From the NCBI RefSeq assembly GCF_011761185.1, contig NZ_JAAOYM010000001.1:2294001-2358000 (forward strand): a stretch of 64,000 bases of DNA, in the 5' to 3' direction. This DNA comes from Saccharomonospora amisosensis. GTDB taxonomy: Bacteria > Actinomycetota > Actinomycetes > Mycobacteriales > Pseudonocardiaceae. Under the pieces are notes generated by a model. That model was not told where the DNA came from. It did no database searches and worked only from the letters and a program-made list of their open reading frames with translations. The position numbers and the translations under genes are program-made. Positions 1 to 8,778 of the stretch are shown here, in pieces; positions within the stretch are counted from its first letter, which is position 1, and each line of letters starts with the position of its first letter.

Positions 1-582
1 GTGGTGCGGGGCCAGTTCGACGGCTACCGCGACGAGCCGGGCGTCGCCGCCACCTCCGCGAGCGAGACGTACGCGGCATTGCGGCTGGACATCGACTCGT
101 GGCGCTGGGCAGGGGTCCCGTTCTTCGTGCGTACCGGAAAGCACCTGGCCACCACAGCGCTGGAGGCGGTCGTGGAACTGCACTGCCCGCCGAAACCGCT
201 GTTCGCGGGAGCCGACTGCGACCCACGCCCCAACACGGTGCGGCTGCGGCTGGGACACGATCCGGGCGTAACCATGAACGTGCAGGCCAAGCAGCCCGGC
301 CCCCGGATCGTCACCCGGTCCGTGGATCTGCGTGTCGACTTCAGGACCGCGCTGGGCGGCACACAGCAGCCGTATGAGCGATTGCTGGACGACGCGCTCG
401 ACGGCGACACCCATCGCTTCGCCCGTGAGGACATGGTGGAGCAGGCGTGGCGGGTCGTCGAACCCGCGTTGCCCAGTCGTGGGCCGGTGTACGGCTACCC
501 GCGCGGTAGCTGGGGCCCGCCTCAGGCGGTCGACGTGCTCGGCGGTGGCCAGTGGTACGAGCCGGAGGAAGCCGGTGAGTAG
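1..582 (+). CDS. zwf: Glucose-6-phosphate dehydrogenase, C-terminal part (5' end outside window)
   Basis: Oxidises glucose-6-phosphate to 6-phosphogluconolactone with NAD(P)+, the entry step of the pentose phosphate pathway; cytosolic. The visible 193 residues match the family's C-terminal beta+alpha domain: RGQFDGYRDE near the left edge, then FVRTGKHL, PNTVRLRLGHDPGV and a tail with YERLLDDALDGD. Family length is about 460-510 residues, so more than half of the gene lies before base 1 and the first visible GTG is not the real start. The stop (580-582) overlaps the GTG of the next gene by 8 bases, so the two are translationally coupled. Confidence 0.93.
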   Translation: MVRGQFDGYRDEPGVAATSASETYAALRLDIDSWRWAGVPFFVRTGKHLATTALEAVVELHCPPKPLFAGADCDPRPNTVRLRLGHDPGVTMNVQAKQPGPRIVTRSVDLRVDFRTALGGTQQPYERLLDDALDGDTHRFAREDMVEQAWRVVEPALPSRGPVYGYPRGSWGPPQAVDVLGGGQWYEPEEAGE

Positions 583-2392
583 CCACCCGATCGGCGAGCA
601 CGCGTTGCTCTCGGACCGGCACTCGGCGGCGCTGGTGACCCGGCAGGGGTCGATCGACTGGCTCTGCTTTCCCCGCTTCGACAGCCCGTCGGTGTTCGGC
701 GCGCTGCTCGACGACGACGCGGGACACTGGTCCGTCAACCCCGCGGTTCCCGCGAGAGCCGAGCGGAGCTACGTGACGGGCAGCATGGTGCTGCGCACGA
801 CGTTCCACACCGCGGAGGGCACCCTCGAACTGCTCGACGCGCTCGCGCTCGGAGACTCGCCCGACCCGCACCGCCTCGGCGAGTACGCGCCGCATCAGCT
901 GCTGCGCGGGCTGCGCTGCACCAGCGGTCGCGTCACCGTGGAGGCGTCGTTTCGGCCGCGCCCCGAGTACGGGCTGATCGTTCCCGTGCTCACCGCCACC
1001 GAAGGCGGGATCCTCGCCACGGGTGGCCCGGACCAACTCCTGCTGGCCACACCGATCCGACACGCGCCGCATGACGGTGACGCCCGTGCCCGGTTCGACC
1101 TCGATGCCGGGCAGTCGGTGTACTTCGCGTTGCGGCGGGTCCCGTTCGGCGAACCGACGCCTCCGATGGCGACCCAGCCCGAGATCGCCGCGGCGCTGGA
1201 CGAGACCGTCGCCGCGTGGCGCTCGTGGTCGGCGCTGCACCAGAAGTACGACGGCCCATGGCGGTCGCTGGTGCACCACTCGGGCCGGGTGTTGCAGGCA
1301 CTGAGCTACCAGCCCACCGGTGCCATCGTGGCCGCGCCCACGACATCCCTGCCCGAACTGGTCGGCGGCGAGCGCAACTGGGACTACCGCTACTCCTGGG
1401 TTCGCGACGCCAGCTTCACCATGCAAGCACTGTGGGTCGCCGCCTGCCCTGACGAGGCCTACGAGTTCTTCGGCTTCATGACCGCGGCCGCGGCACGTTA
1501 CCGCCCCGAGCGGCCGCTGCAGATCATGTTCGGAATCGGCGGCGAGCACGACCTGTCCGAGCGGGTGCTGACCCACCTGTCCGGCTGGCGTGACAGCCGC
1601 CCGGTCCGCGTCGGCAACGGCGCCTGGACCCAGCCGCAGTTGGATGTCTACGGCGAACTGCTCGACGCGGCCTTCCGGCTGCGTGAGCAACTCGGCGAGC
1701 TCACACCGACCACGCGCACCTTCCTCACCGGCCTGGCCGATGCGGCCGCCAACCAGTGGCGGCAACCGGACAACGGCATCTGGGAGGTGCGGGGCGAACC
1801 TCGGCACTTCCTCTACTCCAAGCTGATGTGCTGGGTGGCGCTCGACCGCGCGGCCGCGATGGCCGACCAGCTGCATGCCACCGACCGCGCACCCGCGTGG
1901 CGGGCCACGGCCGAGGAGATCCGCGACGCGGTGCTCACCCACGGCTTCAACCCGGACGTGGGAGCCTTCACCCAGTCCTTCGGTTCATCACGACTCGACG
2001 CCGCCGCGCTGGTGCTTGCGATCGTCGGCTTCCTGCCCGCCACCGACCCGCGCGTACTGTCCACAACAGAACTCATCGCCGAGCGGCTCACCGACCGGCG
2101 CGGACTCGTTTACCGGTATCAAACCACCTCCGGGGTCGACGGCATCGCCGGCGACGAGGGCACTTTCGTGCTGTGCACGTTCTGGCTGGCACACGCCTAC
2201 GCCCTTGCCGGACGCGTCGAACGGGCGCGGGAGGTGTTCGGCCGAGCGGCCGAATACCTCAACGACGTGGGCCTGCTCGCCGAGGAGATCGACCCGGCAA
2301 CCGGCGAGCAACTCGGCAACTATCCGCAAGCCTTCAGCCACATCGGGCTCGTCAACGCCGCCTGGGCCATCCACCGTGCCGAACAGGCATGA
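575..2392 (+). CDS. Glycoside hydrolase family 15 protein (glucoamylase/trehalase type)
   Basis: Predicted cytosolic alpha-glucosidase-type enzyme; mycobacterial trehalase belongs to this family, so trehalose or alpha-glucans are the likely substrates. The 605 residues show the family pattern: an N-terminal beta-sandwich beginning IGEHALLSDRHSAALV with GSIDWLCFPRFDSPS, and an (alpha/alpha)6 barrel with GERNWDYRYSWVRDASF, NGAWTQPQLDVYGE and EEIDPATGEQLGNYPQAFSH. GTG at 575 is chosen because GGAGGAAG lies 4-11 bases upstream and because the longer frame (from 332) would sit inside zwf. There is no signal peptide. Coupling to zwf suggests glucose released here is fed, after phosphorylation, into the pentose phosphate route. 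Trehalase versus glucoamylase cannot be settled from sequence alone. Confidence 0.9.
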   Translation: MSSHPIGEHALLSDRHSAALVTRQGSIDWLCFPRFDSPSVFGALLDDDAGHWSVNPAVPARAERSYVTGSMVLRTTFHTAEGTLELLDALALGDSPDPHRLGEYAPHQLLRGLRCTSGRVTVEASFRPRPEYGLIVPVLTATEGGILATGGPDQLLLATPIRHAPHDGDARARFDLDAGQSVYFALRRVPFGEPTPPMATQPEIAAALDETVAAWRSWSALHQKYDGPWRSLVHHSGRVLQALSYQPTGAIVAAPTTSLPELVGGERNWDYRYSWVRDASFTMQALWVAACPDEAYEFFGFMTAAAARYRPERPLQIMFGIGGEHDLSERVLTHLSGWRDSRPVRVGNGAWTQPQLDVYGELLDAAFRLREQLGELTPTTRTFLTGLADAAANQWRQPDNGIWEVRGEPRHFLYSKLMCWVALDRAAAMADQLHATDRAPAWRATAEEIRDAVLTHGFNPDVGAFTQSFGSSRLDAAALVLAIVGFLPATDPRVLSTTELIAERLTDRRGLVYRYQTTSGVDGIAGDEGTFVLCTFWLAHAYALAGRVERAREVFGRAAEYLNDVGLLAEEIDPATGEQLGNYPQAFSHIGLVNAAWAIHRAEQA

Positions 2393-2813
2393 CGACTCGC
2401 TCTCCGGTGGGTCACCCGATGTCCGCGCGTGCCGGTCCGTGTCACGCCGCTGACAGTCTCGATGGTGTTGCGCAACCCCGGTCCTGATGCGGCCCAGCGC
2501 CAGGGAGGTTGGCTGCCGTCGGGTTCGGCTCGGGTGGTTTTGCGTTGTGCTCGTGCCTCGCTGATGGCCTCGAAGAACGCGGCTGGATCCGCGCCTGCGG
2601 CGAGCGTCGCCCGGCCCCTCACAACATCCAGGTTCGTGCGGGTTCATAGCGAAGAGCCGATGATGCTCCGACTATTCGGTTCGCTTTGCTGTCCCGGACT
2701 TCGCCGCTACGACTCTGCCGCACCTGCTCAGATCGGTGCCGCCCGAACGGAAATACCCGCTACGGTGAGTCACTGAGTCATACTCATTGTGGGAAAACCG
2801 GGAGGTCCAGGGG
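2393..2813. other. Intergenic region, 421 bases, with possible recombinase relic
   Basis: No convincing intact gene. On the minus strand around 2500-2622 an open stretch reads LAAGADPAAFFEAISEARAQ, which resembles the C-terminal helix of actinobacterial serine recombinases (pattern AGADP followed by an EA-rich helix). It has no catalytic domain and runs into unrelated sequence, so at most it is a relic. The right edge (about 2680-2800) is less GC-rich than its surroundings and is the probable promoter region of the helicase gene; no clear -35/-10 pair can be named. Confidence 0.3.
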
Positions 2814-5800
2814 GTGACCGTCGAGATGGACGAAGTCCGGCCGGAACTCAGTGAGCTGCTACGCGCGGTCCGTGCGGAGATCGATGCGGTGATCGCCGCG
2901 GAGACAGGGTTCCACAAGGTGACTCTGACCGACGGCCGAGTGGTGAGAAGCGATGGCGAACAGTACGAGTACTCGTTCGCTGCGCGGGGCTGGACGGACA
3001 CGTTCGCCGACAAGCCGCTGCTGGTACGGGCCGGACCAGGCAACGAATGGGAGTCGGCGGAACTGGTTACTGCAGACCGTGGTCGGCTTCTGCTGCGCAC
3101 GTCCGCCTTGCTGAAGGCGCGGGCTGATCTCCGAGAGGACGAGACGGTCGGACTGGCCGTGCTAGCGGAACAGCTAGAGCAAGCGGCTGGCGACTCCTGT
3201 GAATTGAACCTGACTGCGGCTGGGTGGTTGCTTGGTCGGGACATCCCAGCCGCAGGACAGTGTCCAGAGCCGCAGCGGTACGTTCGCGATTGGCGGAATC
3301 TGAAGCTGAACGATCGTCAGCGCGCCGCCGTCGTCCGCGCCCTCGGCAGCGACCTGGTCTTCATTTGGGGCCCACCCGGCACCGGCAAGACCGAGGTCCT
3401 CGGCTATGTGGGGGAGGGCAGCTACCGCCAGGGCCGCCGGGTGCTGTTCCTCGCGCCGACCAAGGTAGCCGTGGATCGGGCGGTGGAACGGCTGTGCGAG
3501 CTGTTGAGCGCCGAGAGCGGATTCGCCGACGGGCTCTTGCAGCGGGTCGGGGAGATCGCGATCAGCTCGCTCAAGGAGAAGTACGGCGACCAGATCGATC
3601 CGACCAAGATCGTCGCACGCTTGAGTGCTGCCCTGACCACTAAGATCAGTGCGTTGCAGGATCAGCATGACGTCGTTGACACGCAGCTGACGCTGCGCCG
3701 CGAGTATGAGGAGCTGACGCGAAAGGTGGCGCAGTTGCGGGCCGACGCCGAGCAGAGCGCTCGGGACGCCGCCTCGGCTGCGGCCCGGGCTGAGACTGCC
3801 GATCGGGAAGTGGGTCGGCTGCGCAAGGAGTTGGCCGAAATCGGCGAGCCCTCCGGTTTGTTTGCCGGCCGGAAGGCGCGGCGGCGCGACGAACTCGTGG
3901 GTCAGGTCCAGGCTGTCGGTCGGGATGCCGCCGACTTGGAGGCACAGCATCAGGTCGCCACTGCCGAACAGCAACGCCTTACGGCGCAGGCGGAGGCTTT
4001 GGAACGCAAGTTGAGCGGGCTCCGGCCAAAGCTGAGCGGCACCGAGTCCGCTGACCGGCTCGCGGCCACGGTGGCGGGGATCCGGGAACGTCTCGCAACG
4101 CTGCAGGAGGAACTTCGCGCTGTCTCGAATACGGTACGTGCCAACTGCCGTGTCATGGCGACGACAGTGGCCAAAGCGATTCAGTCCCGGTTCCTGACCA
4201 ACCAGTTCGACACCGTGGTTATCGACGAGGCGGGCATGGTCAACCTCCCCTCGGCGTGGTACGCGGCGGCGCTGGCAGGCAAGCGCGTAGTCGTGGCCGG
4301 CGACTTCCGGCAACTTCCTGCGGTCACTCGTGCATCCAGCGACCGCAAGGCCACTCAGGAGACGAGGTTGCACTCCGAGCATTGGATGGATCGAGACGCC
4401 TTCTACGCGGCAGGTCTCGTCGACGGCCGTGGGCGTGTACGGCCTCGCGACTACCTGGTCACACTGACCACTCAGTACCGAATGCGTTCGGCGATCTGCG
4501 CGGTCGTGAACACAATCGCCTACCCCGACGCGCCGTTGATCACCGGACGACCGGACACCAGCCGGCTGCCCCCGTCGCCGTTACTAGAAGCTCCCTTGGT
4601 GCTGGTCGACACCGCATCCCGTCGCTCGGCTGCACGAGGCGGTTCGAATGGTCACAGGTCCAACCCGGTGCACGAAGCCGTGATCCACGAACTTGTCCGC
4701 GGGCTTCAGTACGACGGCGTGCTTCCGGCACGCAAGCAGGAAGACTGCCCGTCCGATGCTCGGCCGTCCGCTCGAATGGCGGTTATAGCCCCATACCGCG
4801 ATCAGGTTCAGGCGCTGCAGGGTAGTCTTGCCTACCGGTTCGGCGCGCCCTACGACGAGGTCGTCGATACCGTGCACCGGTTCCAGGGCAGCCAGCGGCC
4901 CCTGGTCCTGATAGACACCGTTGCCGGTGCTGGGGACAAGGTCGGCTTCTTCTACGAGGGAGTAGGCCTTTCATCCGCGACCTGCCGACTGCTCAACGTG
5001 GCCGTGAGCCGCGCACAGGACCACCTCGTGGTGGTCGCCGACCTCGATTTCCTGAACCGGAACCTCCATCCTCACGGTGAAGCCGCCCGCATGATGGAGT
5101 ACCTGCAGCGGTATGCGCACCGGCTCGACGTCGGCGATCTCGTCCCGTTCCGCGCGGCCGACGAACTCGCGGGCCTGGGCCGTCACGAACTGGATCGGCC
5201 GGCGTTCTTTCCCGCCGACGAGGTGCCGCGCGCCGTAGAATGGGACATCGACCACGCCCGGCGCAGCATCGATATCTACTGCGCGTTTCTCGACTCTGGC
5301 CCGGTCGAGCGCTGGCTCACGCGGCTCAAACCTCGCATCGACTGCGGCCTGCGCGTCACCATCCACACACGACCGGTTCAGCGATCCGGATCTGGGAAAC
5401 AGGTGATGATGCTGGAGAGGGCAGGCTGCACTGTGGTCCAGCGCGAACGCATGCACGAAAAGGTCGTGATCATCGATGGCGAGGTGCTGTGGCACGGGTC
5501 GCTCAACCTGCTCGCTGCGACCGGACCCACCGACCTGATGATGCGCATCACCGATCCCGGGTCCTGCGCACGGGTGCGCCGCATCGTCGAGCGCGCTCGT
5601 CCTGACCGGCCAACTCGCCCCGGCCAGTCCGCCCGTCGCGGGGGCCAGCACCAGCGTGGGCAGGAAGGCAGAAATGCCGCCCGGCTGTACCTGAACGTGC
5701 CGTACGAGGAGAAGGACGAGGCCAAGAAGACCGCAAATGCCCGCTGGGATCCCACGGCCAGGCGCTGGTATGTGGCCCCTGAGACGCCCCGGCACCTCGT

Positions 5801-5816
5801 CGAACGCTGGCTGTAG
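2814..5816 (+). CDS. SF1 (Upf1/Dna2-like) helicase fused to a PLD nuclease domain; Mokosh type II-like defence candidate
   Basis: A 1000-residue protein. GTG 2814 is preferred over the upstream TTG (2787) because GGGAGG sits 8 bases before it. Helicase motifs: Walker A GPPGTGKT (186-193), motif II VVIDEAG (D471), motif III VVAGDFRQLPAV, TVHRFQGSQ near 690 and LNVAVSRAQ near 727. A long Ala/Glu/Arg-rich predicted coiled coil (about 280-450) splits the two RecA lobes, as in COG1112 helicases. The C-terminal third carries one phospholipase-D HKD motif, HEKVVIID (H881, K883, D888) followed by GSLN (N898). The last 45 residues (YLNVPYEEKDEAKK, WDPTARRWYV) match the DUF5710 type. Known: a COG1112 helicase and a PLD nuclease in one polypeptide is the design of Mokosh type II (MkoC) antiphage proteins. 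Inferred: this is a homologue or new variant. No membrane segments; no partner gene beside it. Confidence 0.85.
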   Translation: MTVEMDEVRPELSELLRAVRAEIDAVIAAETGFHKVTLTDGRVVRSDGEQYEYSFAARGWTDTFADKPLLVRAGPGNEWESAELVTADRGRLLLRTSALLKARADLREDETVGLAVLAEQLEQAAGDSCELNLTAAGWLLGRDIPAAGQCPEPQRYVRDWRNLKLNDRQRAAVVRALGSDLVFIWGPPGTGKTEVLGYVGEGSYRQGRRVLFLAPTKVAVDRAVERLCELLSAESGFADGLLQRVGEIAISSLKEKYGDQIDPTKIVARLSAALTTKISALQDQHDVVDTQLTLRREYEELTRKVAQLRADAEQSARDAASAAARAETADREVGRLRKELAEIGEPSGLFAGRKARRRDELVGQVQAVGRDAADLEAQHQVATAEQQRLTAQAEALERKLSGLRPKLSGTESADRLAATVAGIRERLATLQEELRAVSNTVRANCRVMATTVAKAIQSRFLTNQFDTVVIDEAGMVNLPSAWYAAALAGKRVVVAGDFRQLPAVTRASSDRKATQETRLHSEHWMDRDAFYAAGLVDGRGRVRPRDYLVTLTTQYRMRSAICAVVNTIAYPDAPLITGRPDTSRLPPSPLLEAPLVLVDTASRRSAARGGSNGHRSNPVHEAVIHELVRGLQYDGVLPARKQEDCPSDARPSARMAVIAPYRDQVQALQGSLAYRFGAPYDEVVDTVHRFQGSQRPLVLIDTVAGAGDKVGFFYEGVGLSSATCRLLNVAVSRAQDHLVVVADLDFLNRNLHPHGEAARMMEYLQRYAHRLDVGDLVPFRAADELAGLGRHELDRPAFFPADEVPRAVEWDIDHARRSIDIYCAFLDSGPVERWLTRLKPRIDCGLRVTIHTRPVQRSGSGKQVMMLERAGCTVVQRERMHEKVVIIDGEVLWHGSLNLLAATGPTDLMMRITDPGSCARVRRIVERARPDRPTRPGQSARRGGQHQRGQEGRNAARLYLNVPYEEKDEAKKTANARWDPTARRWYVAPETPRHLVERWL

Positions 5817-5934
5817 GGCTCCACCGCTCGAGCCCCTCAATCACGGCGACGCGGTCAACCCGGCTGAGGGACGCGGCTCTGCTGGAGCCGGCCGAGCTGC
5901 TGGCCAGAGTGGAACCCGCCGTCGCGGGCGCGGG

Positions 5935-5940
5935 TAGGTT
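5935..5940 (+). promoter_or_regulatory. Probable -10 element of the OsmC gene (leaderless)
   Basis: TAGGTT fits the actinobacterial TANNNT -10 pattern and ends 6 bases before the ATG at 5947, so transcription would begin at or next to the start codon. There is no Shine-Dalgarno sequence before that ATG, which agrees with a leaderless mRNA. No good -35 is visible. Confidence 0.4.
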
Positions 5941-5946
5941 CGAGGC

Positions 5947-6360
5947 ATGACGACAGATCACAGGTCGGTACGTATCGAGCGAGTGGCCGCCGGACGGTAC
6001 GTGGCGCACAACGAGCGCGGCGCCACGATCGCCTTTGGAGGTGAGGACTTCAGCCCGGTCGAGCTGCTGCTCGCCGCGATCGGTGGCTGCACGGCCATCG
6101 ACACCGACATCGCGACCAGCAGAAGGACCGAGCCGACCTCGTTCACCGTGACGGTCAGCGGGGACAAGGTGTCGGACAGGGAGTCCGGAAACCGGATGGA
6201 GAACCTCAGCGTGACCTTCGCCGTGCGCTTCCCCGACGGCGAGCAGGGTGACGCGGCCCGCGCGATGCTGCCCCGCACGGTCGCGCTGTCGCACGACAAG
6301 CTCTGCACCGTGAGCCGCACCGTCGAACTCGGCACGCCCGTGCGCACGGTCATCGAGTAG
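5947..6360 (+). CDS. OsmC/Ohr family peroxiredoxin-like protein
   Basis: Likely thiol-dependent peroxidase or redox-sensing protein that reduces organic hydroperoxides in the cytosol. The 137 residues are a normal length for the family. Both family cysteines are present: one in SPVELLLAAIGGC (about residue 48) and one in LSHDKLCTVSRTVE (about 119). The helix around the first cysteine is the diagnostic OsmC core. There is no coupled gene on either side; the following gene is a relic. OsmC proteins divide into several subgroups, and which one this belongs to cannot be told by eye. Confidence 0.85.
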   Translation: MTTDHRSVRIERVAAGRYVAHNERGATIAFGGEDFSPVELLLAAIGGCTAIDTDIATSRRTEPTSFTVTVSGDKVSDRESGNRMENLSVTFAVRFPDGEQGDAARAMLPRTVALSHDKLCTVSRTVELGTPVRTVIE

Positions 6361-6495
6361 CTACCCGGCGGCCGAGCCGCCGCGTGCGGCCGAGCCGACG
6401 AACCGGTCCCCGATTTCTGGTCGAGTTTGACAAAGACAACGGCGTCGCGCATCGGCAGGCTCCTGCTCCAAGAACCCGTTGGAGCTGGAGGCGTC

Positions 6496-6756
6496 ATGAA
6501 ATCGGTGCTGACCATCGCCACGGCCGGTGCGCTCGCCGTGATCCTCGCCGCGTGCGGAGGCTCCGGGGGAGCGCGGGGCGGGCAGAACTTCGTGGACGAT
6601 GAGACCTTCACGATGGTGCTCGGTGCGGACCCGGGCAACCTCGACCCGCACTTCTCCACGCTCTCGGTGACGATGCCAGGCGGGCCGCGCCGCCGCGGCT
6701 GCTCGCGCTGTCACGAACCAGGCCTCACATCGGCTGAACGGATTCGACGGACTTGA
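6496..6756 (+). pseudogene. Truncated solute-binding lipoprotein (family 5, peptide/nickel type)
   Basis: Starts normally: ATG 6496 with GGAG 7 bases upstream, and a lipoprotein signal peptide ending LAVILAAC followed by a Gly/Ser linker. The next residues, TFTMVLGADPGNLDPHFST, are the N-terminal signature of family 5 solute-binding proteins (DppA/OppA/NikA fold). After about base 6672 the reading becomes arginine-rich junk and stops at 6756, whereas the family is about 500-550 residues. Roughly 90% of the gene is missing. The break falls next to the 3' end of the opposing ESX-like gene and mirrors the truncation at 8404. Confidence 0.75.
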
Positions 6757-8152
6757 GGAGATTGTTGATGACGCCGACCGCGTTGTCTTCGCTCGCCTGA
6801 GCGGTGTCGGCGACGTACCGAAGGGCTTCCCCGTGCTGCCGGAGGTAGTCCACCATCGTGTTGTGCTTGTCGACAGCTTCCTGCCCGAGGGAGACCACCC
6901 TGTCCCCGAAGTTACGGCCGGCGAGAGAAATGGCCGGGAAACGCGATGAGGACCCCCAGTCCGCGCCGCCGATGGCGTGGATGCCCGCCTGGTACTCACG
7001 ACTGTTCGCCGCGAGAGCATCGACCTTCGGGTCCAGCCAGCGTCCTACACCGTTCTTGAGCTGGTCGGGGACGATGTTTCGGCCGTTGGGCGGGATGTCT
7101 TTGATTGATTCGTCGGGCGCGGGCGGAGCCAGCGAGTGTCCATTCCGGATGGCGGCGATTCTGGTGACCAGGTTCTGCCGGATGCTGTCGATCTCCCCGG
7201 CGACCTCCTCCAGTTGCCGCGTCACCTCCTCGCAGAAGCCGTGCAGGAGGTCTCTCCAGCGACCGGGATCGCCGGCCTCGTACCTCGTCGGTGACTTCCC
7301 TGCCTGTTCCTGCAGGGCAGCTGTCGCCGTCCCGATCGCACCGGCGGCCACCAACCACGGCAGAGTCGCTCCGCCTGTCACGATCGTCACGCTGACGACA
7401 CCGGCACCGGCGATCAGAGCGGCGAACCAGTTCGGACCGTCGGCAGGTGCCTCGGCAGGCGAGGTGTCCACCTTGGCTTCGAAACGCTCGATCAGCGCCT
7501 TCACCGCCTCGTCCAGCGAACGTCGGGCTTCCAGGTACACCGCTTCGTAGAGCGCGAACGCCTCGGCGATGGCGAGGAAGGCGTTCTCGTTGCCGACCGC
7601 GAACCTGATCCACCGCTGCTCCCAGTCGTGGGCCTTTGCGTTGCCGTCCTCGATCCAGCCCTTGCGCATCTCCGCGAAGTCGGAACTCAACGGAAGCAAC
7701 ATCGGATACTCGGATTCAGCCGACTCGTCCGCCTGCTGGTCGTCCGGCATTCCATCGCCACCGACGCAGAGGTAGCCGGTCGCGACCCCGTTGTACGCGT
7801 CCCCGAGCACACTCGGGCTGCATCCGGCGACGGCCAGGACCGCCTCGTGGACGGTCGACGGGTCGGTGCCGTCCAGGACCGAACCGATGACCTCGTAGTG
7901 CTCACCCTCCTTGATCAGGGGCTGGTCGGCGGGCTTGTTGAGATCGACTTCGGTTCTGCCGTCCGCCATGCGGTTGCCATTGATGAAGCGAATCCGTCGG
8001 GGCCCGTCGTGTCCTTCGTAGTGGATCAGGTAGTCGATCCATGCGGCGTACTCCGCCATGGTGTGTTTGAGGTCGTCGTTGTCGCCCTCGTTCTCGAGCT
8101 GCGCGCAGGTGGGGTGGTCGGTCATTGGTGCGCGTCCTGGAGGTGGCGCCAT
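6725..8152 (-). CDS. Hypothetical ESX/WXG100-related protein with hydrophobic hairpin
   Basis: 475 residues, not assigned to a named family. Visible parts: an acidic N-terminal region with several cysteines (MTDHPTCAQL to CVGGDGMPDD, about 10-135), an alpha-helical middle, a hydrophobic hairpin of about 40 residues (FAALIAGAGVVSVTIVTGGA and onwards, about 245-285), then a helical C-terminal third with two helices like those of WXG100/EspC-type ESX substrates (ISLAGRNFGDRVVSLGQ, ALRYVADTAQASEDNAVGVI). There is no polymorphic toxin domain. Start 8152 has GAAGAAGGG 7 bases upstream; ATG 8125 is an alternative. Inferred: a type VII-associated or membrane-inserting protein. It sits alone between two genes that both lost their 3' ends, which suggests it arrived by recombination. 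Confidence 0.55.
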   Translation of the reverse strand: MAPPPGRAPMTDHPTCAQLENEGDNDDLKHTMAEYAAWIDYLIHYEGHDGPRRIRFINGNRMADGRTEVDLNKPADQPLIKEGEHYEVIGSVLDGTDPSTVHEAVLAVAGCSPSVLGDAYNGVATGYLCVGGDGMPDDQQADESAESEYPMLLPLSSDFAEMRKGWIEDGNAKAHDWEQRWIRFAVGNENAFLAIAEAFALYEAVYLEARRSLDEAVKALIERFEAKVDTSPAEAPADGPNWFAALIAGAGVVSVTIVTGGATLPWLVAAGAIGTATAALQEQAGKSPTRYEAGDPGRWRDLLHGFCEEVTRQLEEVAGEIDSIRQNLVTRIAAIRNGHSLAPPAPDESIKDIPPNGRNIVPDQLKNGVGRWLDPKVDALAANSREYQAGIHAIGGADWGSSSRFPAISLAGRNFGDRVVSLGQEAVDKHNTMVDYLRQHGEALRYVADTAQASEDNAVGVINNLLKSVESVQPM

Positions 8153-8401
8153 GGCTGTGCCCTTCTTCTCGGTGCGGTGGTGTTCTTCCGGCGAACACGC
8201 TTCACCTTCGAGCGGTCGGGCAACAGGTAAAAGCGGCGGTCATCGGTGGCCGGTAGCGATGACCAGGCAGAACACCGGCCTGTGGCCGGAGGGCGCCGGT
8301 GGCTCGGCACCGACGTCGAGTCTTGCGCTGCGGCAGTGTGCGACGGTGCTGGACTTCGCGGGGATCAGGCGGCGCAGAGTTCAGTGCTGGGGCCGAGTCG
8401 C

Positions 8402-8707
8402 TCAACCCGCGCCGAGGGAGAGCTCGAACCTGCCCTTGGACACCAGGTCCAGCGCGGCCGAGGTCTTCGCCAGCATCGCGGGTTGGGGCAACGGCAGGTT
8501 GGCCACGTCAGGGAACACCGTGACTGTGTTGGTGCGCGCGAGCAGAGCACCGGCGAGCACGAAGGTGTCCAGGTAGCCCGGTACGTAGGGATGGTCCTGG
8601 ATTCCCACCAGGTCCAGACCGCCTGCTCCGGCTGCCGTAACCAGCTCGACATGTGCGTCCAGATCCAGGCTCGGTAGCAGGGAGAAGCCAAAGGCCAGTT
8701 CGTGCAT
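8402..8707 (-). pseudogene. Truncated LLM-class (luciferase-like) flavin oxidoreductase
   Basis: Starts well (MHELAFGFSLLPSLD) and carries the N-terminal half of the luciferase-like TIM barrel: VELVTAAGAGGLDLVGIQD, LLARTNTVTVFPDVANL and the helix ALDLVSKGRFELSLGAG. It then stops at residue 101, exactly where the family continues after the GAG turn for another 200 residues or so. The lost part includes most of the F420/FMN pocket, so it is almost certainly inactive. The truncated end faces the ESX-like gene. Confidence 0.75.
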
Positions 8708-8778
8708 CGCGGTCCTTCCCTTACGGATGACGGGTCGAGGAGTTGACCCGAGAGCCGGCATCACGCTACACAGTTAAT

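Noticed and set aside
332-574. Extending the GH15 gene upstream to ATG 332
   Set aside because: This part lies inside zwf, has no GH15 similarity, and GTG 575 has a good Shine-Dalgarno sequence.
2429-2776. A 115-codon plus-strand frame before the helicase gene
   Set aside because: No similarity, no RBS, and mixed composition typical of intergenic DNA.
5911-5940. A SigR-type promoter (GGAAC ... GTT) before the OsmC gene
   Set aside because: The spacing is 22 bases instead of the required 18-19, so only a generic leaderless -10 is claimed.
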